A stretch of DNA of 64,000 nucleotides from Psococerastis gibbosa. Its lineage: Eukaryota > Arthropoda > Insecta > Psocodea > Psocidae. Made by a program: the position numbers and the translations under genes. The notes below the pieces were generated by a model. It had not been told where the DNA came from and searched no databases. It worked only from the letters and a program-made list of their open reading frames with translations. The first letter of the stretch is position 1. Each line of letters opens with the position of its first letter. The DNA lies in contig OZ020487.1 of NCBI GenBank assembly GCA_963971405.1, positions 25,343,371-25,407,370 of the forward strand, written 5' to 3'. Shown in pieces: positions 47,818 to 57,895 of this stretch.

Positions 47818-48760
47818 TCAATATTTTGTTATAGTGTCTTTTACATTAATAACTGCCTTATTGCGACGGGGCATGGAAGACACAAGAGCGACACAATCAT
47901 CTGCAGTGAACGAATCTCAAATTTCTAATAAAATGGTCCTCAGTTCGTCCTTTGTCCGTACAAGAGTGGTTCTCAACTTCTTTTTCATTTCCCCCCAAAT
48001 ATTTTCAATTGGGGAAAGGCCAGGGCTGCTTGAAGGCTAAAGGAGAGGTTTAATATCATTATTTTGAAACCATGCCTTAGCGATTCGACCGGTATGGCAA
48101 GTTGCGCGGTCTTGCTGAAATATAAAATTCCCATTCGACACCATCTTTGTAAGAGAAGGCTTCAAACTGTCCTCCAAAACCTTAATGTACGTCTGCCCAT
48201 TAACAGTACCCTCAACAAAATGAAATACACCTGTTCCTGATGCACTCATACACCCAAACTTCACGGTTTTCTTGATAAAGTGGGGCTTGATTGTCTCGCC
48301 AGATATTCGTACTACGCGCTTAGATCCAGCAGAATCCAAAGTTAGTTGAAATCGGGCCTCATCGCTACAAATGATCTTTTTCCAGTCTTGTTCAGTCCAA
48401 TTCACCCTCTCTCTTGCCCAAGCAAATCTCCTCTTTATCTGTACAGGTGTCAATAGGGGTTTCTCCTTGGCAGTGTAAAAACCATAGCGGGTAGCATGGA
48501 TTCGTCTTACTGTAGTACTCACAGAACCCGGGCTATTTGACAATGTTTATTAGTCCCAAGCTTCCTTGAGCTCTAGAGCAGTTATGCGTTTGGCGTTAAT
48601 GATTTTTACGAATTCCCTGTCCTGGCGACTAGACGTCTTGCGTGGCCGCCTCGTCGCTTTCCCCCGGATCAGTGGTCTTGGCGTTTTTACAGCGTCCTAA
48701 AAATATTGTGGACGGTAGACCTTCATAATTGGAGGATACTCTTTATCTCTCTCTCACTTT
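47818..48760 (-). pseudogene. Broken Tc1-type transposase
   Basis: The minus-strand reading holds an HTH region (RRPRKTSSRQDREFVKII), then an open block with STTVRRIHATRYGFYTAKEK, the first catalytic aspartate (ICSDEARF), the second (QQDRATCH) and SPIENIWGEMKKKL with the catalytic glutamate. It ends with SMPRRNKAV and a stop. Several in-frame stops interrupt it (two near the HTH junction, one before the SPIENIW block, one after LLEI), so it cannot make a full transposase. The DDE residues themselves are still readable. Confidence 0.88.
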
Positions 48761-48967
48761 TTCTTGCTTGATGATGGAAAATTATCAGTTTCTGAACGCT
48801 CTTCGCTACAGCATATCCTCTTGCCGTTCCTCAATGATAAAATGCAGATGGGGAAAGATAACGTGTTTGATGTTTTGAAAATATGTCTACACACTGCATA
48901 TAAGCAATGTGCATTTTTTTAAAGCTTGCCTGGATGTTCACGGAAAGAATAACTCTAAGTGGTCCAA

Positions 48968-49624
48968 AAGATCACATCAAAAATGGTATGGCACTGCACC
49001 AACCTCCTAATAAAGGTGTGTCGGGAAAACTCAGTCTCGCTGATTTGGGTCCCGGCGCACTCGAACTTTGATGGGAATGAAAGAGCCGACGAGCTGGCTC
49101 GAAAAGGTGCAGAAACGCCATTCATTGGTGCAGAACCTAAGTACGGGATGGCTTATTGCCAGGCCCGTACTTCTGTACAAAAATGGGTGCAGAGAAAAAC
49201 TGCAGAGGAATGGAAGAAAGTCCCGGAAAGCAGGTTTGCTAAGAAGGTTATTCCGGGTCCTAGTAAAAAGCTCACCGATCAGCTTCTCTCTTTAAGTAGA
49301 GAGCAAGCTAGAAGGGTGGTTGACACGCTTACGGGCCACGGCCACTTCAACGAACACATGCATAGGGTTGGCGTGAAAAACGACAGTAGATGCAGACTGT
49401 GTGAAGTTGAATGTGAAGCGCTGGGACAAACTCGATATCAAGCTCTTGGCCACCCTAGGTCTGAAGAGGAAACCATCCGATCTAATCCCATCACAAAAAC
49501 ACTAGAATTCATCAAAAAGACTGGTGTTATAAGATGGGCGTAGACGGCAAACGTGGAAGCAAAAGACCTTCTAGGTCGACGCTTATAGGAACTCAAACGA
49601 GTAGACCCCACGAAGGAAAAAAAA
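48968..49624 (+). mobile_element. 5'-truncated LINE fragment in the right inner repeat of the Tc1 element
   Basis: The target duplication AAGTGGTCCAA lies at 48957-48967 and 49625-49635, with a short poly-A just before the right copy. The plus-strand frame is nearly identical to the C-terminal third of the LINE at 38297-39775 (WVPAHSNFDGNERADELA). It has a small in-frame deletion that removes the EEETAEHILF part of the terminal motif, so the CRLCEVE and CEALGQTRY segments are joined. It is the same LINE family, truncated further. Confidence 0.9.
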
Positions 49625-49998
49625 AAGTGGTCCAAGACTTTTGATTCGGTTAATTATGCACCTTCTCTGGAAAGTGTCGAGGAATCGATGAAAAAACTAA
49701 CGGATCTTAATTGAATTGATCAAATGTCATTAAGGGAGTATCTGGCTAATTTCCAGAGTAAACTCAGCGACCTACAATTTGTATTAACAGAGATAAAAAT
49801 GGAAATGCATTGTGAATTGAGGTGGTCCAACCTTTTTGAATCAGGGTTGTATAAAAGAAGAGGAGAGAAACTCTCATTTTTCCTTCCACTACCTTGCCAA
49901 TAGTTTAAGACAACACTCTAATAAGTACTTACAGTATGTACAGCAAATATTATTTATGGGAGCCCAAATGATGGACTCTTACTCAGGCAATTCAGGAA

Positions 49999-50580
49999 AT
50001 ATTTCGTAGACTCTTGAGGGGTAACTCAAATCTACCGCATTTAAAAATATATATACCTATGTTAGCAAAGGAGATGCAGGTAATAGTAGAAGTAGTAGTG
50101 GATTTTGGCAAAGTCCCAAGCCACGGTTAGGGCCTCTATAACACGCCCCATCTTGCTCACTCGGGCAATCCAATTGCAGTCGCGAAGCGCGCCACCTCCT
50201 TTGGGCGAAGCTGTTTCCCTGCCTGTAGTCCTCCCATAGCAAAACCTACCGAGGAAAGACGTTCTCGCCAGACAGCCGGGCAGTCAATCAGTACGTGCCA
50301 CCCAATCTCGCAGAAGTGCCAATCATGCGAGGGAACCTGTACACCCAAGCGAGCAAGGTGAACCCGGAAGAGGCCGTGTCCCGTCAGCATAGCAGCAGCA
50401 GCAGCGCGTACTGCTCGTCGGCTGCTGGAGGCGACGTCTTGTTTTAGCCGCTCATCCGACCCGAGCAAACATACCTTGGAGTGATGCATGCATGATATTT
50501 CGTAGACTATTGAGGGGTTGCTCAAATCTACCGTATTTAAAAAAATATATATCTATGTTAGCAAAGGAGATGCAGGTAAT
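49999..50580 (-). mobile_element. LINE 3' fragment between 86-bp direct repeats
   Basis: An 86-bp sequence (starting ATATTTCGTAGAC and ending GAGATGCAGGTAAT) occurs at 49999-50084 and 50495-50580 with only a handful of differences. Between them (50085-50494) a minus-strand frame holds the C-terminal part of a LINE polyprotein (LTGHGLFRVHLARLGV, then C..CEIGWHVLIDCPAVWRERL). The layout fits a 5'-truncated LINE with an exceptionally long target duplication. Confidence 0.78.
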
Positions 50581-52591
50581 TTACGTTGCTTGAATAGACG
50601 AAGGCTCGAGGGTGATTACGAAACACATCAGAATCACATTATCACAAAATGAGGCTCTTAATAACCACCATGAATGGGGTAGCCCTTGATAACACCTCAT
50701 CACAGCTTCGATGGCATGTTTCCCATCGATTTTCACGTCAAGATATAATGGCTGGCTAGACTGCTGTCCTCGTTATGCTCCGGCACTCTTCAGTTGTTTA
50801 TGTGCCATATAATAATTACGGTATCGGTATGGTACCTACTGCCCCTTATTCAATAGAAATCATGTGATCCACTCTCATTATGAACATTATACGATATAGC
50901 CTTTGCAAAATCGAAATATTAGTACCTATTTGGAATTTTAAAAAAGTCAGAAAAAATTCTCCATCAAATGAAACTCACCAAAAAAAAACTGAATCATAAT
51001 AAAATAACTTAATTCTCTTTCTGAACAACAATTTACCCATATTCATTGGACAAGGGAAATATGGACCCCTATCAGTAATTCTAGGTTCAAAAAATATCCT
51101 TCAGCAGGACATTGTATTTTTTTTTTAGTATACAAAAGTAAGAAATGGTTTTGTCAGTGCTGAATATCGTATCATATTTATTTATTCATTATTATTAGTT
51201 TTTTCCGGATGAGGTATAGCCATGCGCCTTTAACTCGATGCAACCAATTAATATTCCCTATTGGCGTTAGAGAGTTTATAGGTACTGCTGAGTTGGAAGA
51301 GATTGTAATTGTTGTTGTTGGTTAAAAAAAATAGGCTGTTGTATTTAATTCAATTTCCAACGTCTGTCATCTGAGTTCAGTTGAGGCCTTGGTGGTAGCT
51401 AGGTCGCATAATGAGATGGTAAGGTGGGTCGTGTGCTGACAATTTGACTCTAACTTGCGAGATAAAGATAATCGATGCGAAGCGAAACGCGAAATGAAAT
51501 TGCCTCACATTTGCGAAACCAATTGGATTTTGCGTTTCGCAATTGCGCGGGCACCTCTAGTTAGTATGTGCCTGCAAATATTTTGCTGGCCATAATGCGT
51601 AGGTTTTAGCCAAAAAATTAAGTCGACGTTTTAATCCGTGATATTTATATATTCAAAATTTATCGTAACTATGATATCAATTCATGATTTAGAAAGAGAC
51701 AACCATCGAAGATGACAACAACACAGGAACTCAACAGTTTTGGGTTTTGGGGAGAATTTACGAGAATACCCGGCCGTCGCATCATCATAAAAATTTCCAA
51801 AGATTAGTATTTCATAATTATCATGTACAGTAGCCTAGAAGACTGCAATCACATTTTTGATTTTTAAAGCTGCTTTGCTGAAAAAATTAACTCCAATTTC
51901 TTTGCAAGAAAATTTAAACACTTACAAAAGACCGTGGGTACGTTAAACAACAAATTATGACATAGAACAGTATCGTACATAAATGTACAGGTTTTTGATT
52001 TATCGTAAAGTCTCCCCCTTTTCTTCTTTGTTTCCATAGTGATAGCCTAACACTAAAAAATAAATTTACTAATAGTGCAACATCCGCTATAACGTCGACG
52101 GCCTAATAAGTTGCAGATTGTCCGAAAACATTTTTACTGACACGGTTATGTTATATAATTTATTTGACTAATATTGTAAATATGACAAATTTCTTTCAGC
52201 AATCTCTCAGGAGAGTTAAATTTAAATCAAACATGTGCATTAATTCGGCACCGCACCGTACGGTACCCAAATGTTATTGTCAGTCGTCTCTGAAATTCAG
52301 GAAATTTTAGAAGTCCTAAAATGAATTCATTGCTATAGAGTATTCACAATATAGGTATTCACAATGCTTCGAACAGACCATTTGTATTTCTGTAGCCAGT
52401 TCACTATTATTAGTGGAAAGAAAAATTAATGACTGTTAATTTAAATTTAACGTGCTTTTGTGACATTGAACTCCACTTCATGCCATTCGCCATAGCTTGT
52501 AGAAACACGGTGTTTTTTTTTAACGGTAATCGACTTGTGCAACCTGTACTCAGACAAATCTGAAAACATTGCGCATCCAATATACTGCTAA

Positions 52592-52975
52592 GGCGCCCAT
52601 TCCTCCGGCCGGCTAGGGCTATTTACAAAAACAGTGACGTGGTAGCAGACATTCAAGACTTAGGCGGGGTTTCCATCGACCTCGCATTGCAGAATTGACG
52701 GTAATGTTTATTTTCCTCTATGCCATAGTTTAAATTGATCAATGATCATACAGTAAAATCACAAACAAACAAACTAAAATTAAAATATGGCGTCATGGGA
52801 TATGTTAAGTACAAACATTTTAATAGATTTCTATAAAAAGAAAAATTCTAATTTCCGTCAATGTCATTTGCATTCTGCAATGCGAGGTCGGTGGAAACGC
52901 CACCTAAGTCTTGAATGTTTGCTACCACGTCACCGTTTTTGTAAATAGCCCTAGCCGGTCGGTGGAATGGGCGGC
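52592..52975. mobile_element. Outer palindromic GGCGG-type MITE, split by a second one
   Basis: The left arm GGCGCCCATTCCTCCGGCCG continues to GACGTGGTAGCAGACATTC. The right arm is the inverse (GAATGTTTGCTACCACGTC, then GGTCGGTGGAATGGGCGGC). TAA flanks both ends (52589-52591 and 52976-52978). The arms are about 71 bp each. Between them sits the 242-bp inner element (52663-52904). The empty-site paralogue at 16430-16620 supports insertion at TAA. Confidence 0.87.
52663..52904. mobile_element. Inner palindromic GGCGG MITE nested in the outer one
   Basis: It starts GGCGGGGTTTCCATCGACCT and ends with the inverse (AGGTCGGTGGAAACGCCACC), with CGCATTGCAGAATTGAC / CATTCTGCAATGCG just inside. TTA flanks the left and TAA the right. 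It lies in the middle of the outer palindrome, so the whole 384 bp can fold as one long hairpin. Confidence 0.82.
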
Positions 52976-53124
52976 TAAGCTCGATGGGTATCAATGACCG
53001 TGTACATGATAGATATTACCAGTAACCTATCAGACATGTCGCACTTGCTGGCCTGATAATATGGCATTTTGTTTTAATGACATCGGCTTTGGCAATATGG
53101 AAATTGTACGAGGCGGTTATTGAG

Positions 53125-53480
53125 TTGCTGGTGTAAGCCGTAGTGTAGTGGATAACGATCAGGATTTTCGTAAAGGAAGTCACGGGTTCCATTCCACTAC
53201 CTTTTCACCTCTGTCAAATTAGAAATAAATTATTCATGTGAGAGGTTGAGGCCATGTGGTTTGGAATCCACTATAATCAGGCTGTCCCTTCATTCATATT
53301 ATAGCAAGTTCAAACACGAAGGCTTTACGCTATGTAAGCTCCATATAGTTGAACCCATGGCCAAGGAAAAGAAAATCGTGCGAACAACAGAGATTGTTTT
53401 ATAATATGAATTGTGAGTCTTTTGGCACCCTGAAGGGGTACAAGGTAGCGTACATAAAGATGAAGAAGAACTCCATGTAA
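53125..53480 (+). mobile_element. Second tRNA-derived SINE-like family
   Basis: The head GCCGTAGTGTAGTGGATAAC resembles a Pol III A box and GGGTTCCATTCC a B box 35 bases later, followed by a body that ends near GATGAAGAAGAA. It does not match SINE family 1. There is no second copy in the window, so the boundaries are estimates. Confidence 0.5.
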
Positions 53481-55020
53481 TGACATCAAAAATATTCGAA
53501 GAACTGTGAATCCCTATACTCCTAGTTAAATACTACTATACATACAAGAAAATTTTCTGGCACCCATATACCTAATTGCAAAATACGATATAACACTTAA
53601 ACACATTATTTTAAACACATTATTTAAACACATTGTTGTATCGTATTTTAAATAGGCTACCGTAGCCTAACTTGTGTTTTCTATCAATTGTGTTATAATA
53701 TCAAATTGGGGAAGAGATATTTTAACAGTATATTCAGACTGAAATCAGTTTGGTAGTTCATGTACGCCTTCAATTATACAATTATCTATTCTAAAACCAG
53801 TGTAAAACATAACAACTTGGCACATAATATGAAAACCAACAATTTACAGTTTTAGCACCAAATATGTCTGATACATGAATTCATCAATCATTTCGTTTTC
53901 GGAATCATCATTTAGTATTACATATGTATTTAAAGTAGGGTAGGTCTGAATGACAAATGTAAAAACCAGAATGAATTTGAATTTAAGCTTATATGTATAC
54001 AAATTATTGATATGAAAGCTGAAGGACTTGTAGGTAATTAACGGTTGCAAAACATTAAAAATGATGTTTGAGCGAAACTTAGGTCACGATGCCAAAGGTC
54101 GATAATCTGCCATTAAATATCGCCGATATACTATGTAGGTCTACATAGACAATTAAAGCAAACTTTGACGGTTTGTTTGGTAATTTCGGCTAATCATTTT
54201 AAACGAAAATTAATCAGTTTAAAAAACACATTTGTTACAAAATAACGTAGAGTTATCGGTAGGTAGTTTAAAGCGGAAGAAGAAATCATTAATTGATTAT
54301 TACCATTCTTAAGCATATGTATAGAGGTGGATTCGGGTCATGAATATCGTTACAGTTTCAAGGGTTTTTTCAAGGATTTCGTCCTTAGTACCTCAGACAA
54401 GATTTTCCCTTACGTGGGATTTGGCGGCAAACAAAATACTTCCAAGCTCTATGCCTAATATCTATAAATACGGTAACAATTTGGTGTTTCATATTTTGTT
54501 CTTCTCGATCCATTTACCAACTGTTTATCTTAATATTTCCATGCTTAAGTTTTACCTTTCATAATCACAGAAGTTAGCACTTCTTGCGAAATTATATTTT
54601 TATTAGCTTTACAAACCTTAAATTATGCAATTAACAAAAGTGGATTTGACATTTTAACAATAAAATTAGACTTTTGAGGTCTTAGCTACAAAGTACTCTC
54701 TACAAAGTGAGTTCAATAATATTTTAGGTACCTGTCTCTATTTATACAATCACCGTACTTGATATCTTGTATCGTGTTCTCCAATCAATTTTTTCAACGG
54801 ATTTGTAAAAATTTTGGCACATGCAGTAGGTACTTAGGCCTAAGTACTATTCTCAGTAGATTCGCAAACAACTAGATTTGGGACAGTTCAGATAGATACA
54901 GTCTAGTCCAGCACATTTAAAAATTGCTCTCATGATGTTAAAGATATTTTAATAACCTCTTACGGATACATTTACGGATATACTGTATTTGATTTGTTCC
55001 CGCTGGTACTCTTAAATAAG

Positions 55021-55810
55021 AAAAGAACCGGTTCGAGTTTACCCAAACATGCTTTCCAATTTATCAATTAGTAGTTAAAGATATGAGTTAATCTATAGTA
55101 AATGATTTCCCTATGGTTAAATTTTGAATCCCTCGAGGGGGGGGGGTCCGGACCCCCTGGACCCCCCTCTGGCTACGGCCTCTATCCCGAAGCACTCAAT
55201 TAATCGATGACATTTCATATATGGCAGACCAATACATTACCATACAGTAATAATGCCACAGCATTTTATGTAATTTTTCAAAAAATATTTTTTTTTCAAA
55301 AAAAATTTTTCTTTTGGAAAGCAACCTGTTTGGTTTTGTTAGAAATAGAAATCGATAGAAATGTTCCCCAGAAAAATTATTTTTTAGTCATTTTTCATGA
55401 AAATTTACTTATTTTAATTTTTTTACCCCCAGAAGCAAACTATCAAGGGGCAGGCGACCCACCGCATTTTGTTAACATTTATAACGACCACAATATATGT
55501 GAATTTAAAATAAATCGTTGGAACCGTTTTTTAGATATAATTTTTTTGAGAATAAAAGCCCCCAAAATTGATTTAGCCCAAAATAAAATAAAAAACGGGG
55601 TATGATTTTTGTGAACCTCCATGCCATATTTCATCAAAATCGATCGAGTAGTTTGCCCGGAAATCGATGAACAGACAGACATTTCGTAAAAACCACTTTT
55701 TTGGGTTCCTGGGACCTCAAAACATGTAAATCCGTTGAAATCTCGGAGTCGAAAATTTTGACCATCACAAAGCTTTCCTTATACTAGGCTTATGTATAAA
55801 TTGGAAAGCA
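55021..55810 (-). mobile_element. Helentron-like element (HINE type), copy 4
   Basis: The right end is TATAAATTGGAAAGCA (the inverse of TGCTTTCCAATTTAT) followed by A. The left end is AAAGAACCGGTTCGAGTTTA, the 3' hairpin region. The microsatellite is reduced to GACAGACAGACA. A G-run/C-run block near 55135-55170 ends in a hAT-like phrase (CTCTGGCTACGGCC), suggesting a further small insertion or internal variation. Confidence 0.8.
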
Positions 55811-56825
55811 ATAAGTCGACAGTTGTTATTTGTTAAGAGAAAATTGGCCACCTCACTCTTCGCTATGAGTACAATAACATATTTCCCATACGATATAGAT
55901 TCTAGAGTCTTCAATTAGGTGACATAAATGAGAAAAAATTCTCCTCTACCTTTTGATGTATAATATGTTTGCACCGTTTGATCAGAGTCATGGAAGGCGT
56001 TGAACTTGCAGTATCTTTACTTCTTCCATAACTGTGGTCGAACTGTGTTAGTCACGGCCACATACCATATATATATTCTGTGTGTTCACTCATTGTGAAA
56101 AAAATACTTTGTAAAATTTTCACAATGAGTGACAGCAAGTTTTACAAAGTTACTAAGGAGACTCTTATGTATATTATGTATGTTCATAAGAATGGAGGAA
56201 CATTGTTTCAAATCTGTGTCTTCTCCCTGATAAATATTCCAGTGATATTGTGTTATAGCACAAAAAATGGATATTGGGGACTGGGGTGTCCAATTTCCTC
56301 TTAAGAGAAGATGGAAAATTAAAATGTGTATAACTTACAATATTAAGTTGAAAATTTGCATACGCTGTACAAAATTTGAATTTCATATCGTTTCATGAGC
56401 CCTCTTTTGAACCTATCACCCCACTCATTCACATGGAGCTATTATCTTCTTGTGATCTAGTCCCGGACTTTGGCACATTATGTGGCTTTGTCTATAATAT
56501 TGAGCAAAACGGATAGTTAGACTTTTAGCCTGTACAATATTTCTGCACACCGACATTTTCAATGGGACTATTTTCATTTCTTACTAACGGTAGGGAGGAA
56601 TGTGCTTCGAATTTGTCAGATTGAACAGGCCTATGTAGGAATGAGGATAACCAAATATCTCGTTGGGTACAGAAAGGCAAGGGCAGAATCGACGACCGTT
56701 CCCTACTTATTTTTCCAGTTAGCTAAGTACTACTCGGTGTCTAGTATACATAATAGGGACAAGACCAAATCGCGTATAGCTATCAACTCCTCGTTATATA
56801 CGCCACTGACTCCACATATTCATCA

Positions 56826-57050
56826 GGACATGTAGAGTAGTGGTAGGGACTCTGACTTTCACCCGAAAGGTTGTTGGTTCGAGTCCTGCACTTCCTAAAT
56901 TTTCTGGCCATGCTTCGGAGGGCATGTAAAGCAGGCGGTCTCGGGCTTTCCTAGTTGAGTGTAAGAGAGGGCTTTATAGCCCTAACTCCGCTAGGTTGGC
57001 TTAGTAATAAAACAAAAAAGTCCTTATTTATTTATGTATTTATTTATATT
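56826..57050 (+). mobile_element. tRNA-derived SINE, family 1 (copy 3)
   Basis: It has the head GGACATGTAGAGTAGTGGTA, a perfect B box GGTTCGAGTCC, the body GGGCATGTAAAGCAGGCGGT and a (TTTA)n tail (TTATTTATTTATGTATTT). It is the best preserved copy of the family here. Confidence 0.88.
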
Positions 57051-57148
57051 CAAGGTTGTATCTGATGGGTTAGCTGTATGATGACGCATATGTATATATA
57101 ATAATAATCAGAATGCGAGGAAGTTGCCGATTCTGTCCTAACCACTTA

Positions 57149-57272
57149 GGCGGCTATTCCACTTGTCAATGTTTCTTCATTAATTGATGATTGATGATTT
57201 TCTTTACTCTATGTCATCTCATCAATTATTGATGCACAAAATGACGGAATATTAACAAGTGGAATAGCCGGC
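57149..57272. mobile_element. Palindromic GGCGG foldback MITE (short copy)
   Basis: GGCGGCTATTCCACTTGTCA on the left faces TTAACAAGTGGAATAGCCGG on the right. TTA flanks both sides (57146-57148 and 57273-57275). At 124 bp it is the smallest member. Confidence 0.8.
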
Positions 57273-57895
57273 TTACTAACAGTAATTATGAGCATAAAAC
57301 GTACAGTAGGTATGCCTGAAATACAAAAATACGATAGATCATTAGCTACTTGTTGAATATTGAACAATAATAATGCCGTTAAAAGTGAACATCCTATTAT
57401 CAATAATTTAATAAAGATTATTTAAAGATTGATTATCAATATTTAAAAAATCTTTCACTTATAAGTTTGCGTACGTCTTATATAGTGGTCAAGAGAGCAT
57501 CGAGATCGGCCATGTAACTTACGCACTATCGTATAAATATTTATTTCATTACATGCGGCACAAAGCAAATTTTCATGTTGATATTTGCATTTTTATTCCC
57601 CACATTACAATGTAGGTACCTATTATATTCCTATTGTCATAGCATTAGCAGGATTGACTAATTTTATAGATAGGCTAATATTGACGTCATTGACTTTCAA
57701 CACCCAAAAAATCCATGCGTCGGCCCATAGAATCTCAGCATAAAAATCAAAAAATTCAAAGGCGGACAATAAAAGACGGCATAACCTAATAGGTTTATTC
57801 TAATGTAAGGCATTGATGATTGGCTCTGAGATGCACACACTTTATGAAATTTGACAGATTTGGTGCGAGATATTGACGACAATTATTCTCTCAGA

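Larger units (their letters stand above)
47468..49849. mobile_element. Tc1/mariner element with IR/DR ends, carrying two nested LINE fragments
   Basis: The outer ends are inverse: CCCAGATTCAAAAAGGTTGG on the left, and the right end reads CCAACCTTTTTGAATCAGGG on plus. TA flanks both ends (47466-47467 and 49850-49851). A second, related copy of the repeat lies about 195 bp inside each end (ATTCAAAAAACCTGGACCAC at 47670; AGTGGTCCAAGACTTTTGAT at about 49626). This gives the inverted/direct repeat layout known from Sleeping Beauty-like Tc1 elements. The transposase is broken, and each inner repeat has been hit by a LINE fragment. Confidence 0.88.
47259..57895. other. Transposon-rich gap between gene F and the nAChR gene
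   Basis: Apart from the elements listed separately (Tc1 element with nested LINEs, a LINE fragment with an 86-bp repeat, a nested foldback pair, SINEs, a Helentron-like copy), I see no exon here. The stretches 50581-52520 and 53490-55020 hold only anonymous AT-rich sequence. Confidence 0.5.

Noticed and set aside
47705..48040. Plus-strand frame across the Tc1 region
   Set aside because: It overlaps the transposase remnant, which is recognisable on the minus strand; the plus frame has no homology.
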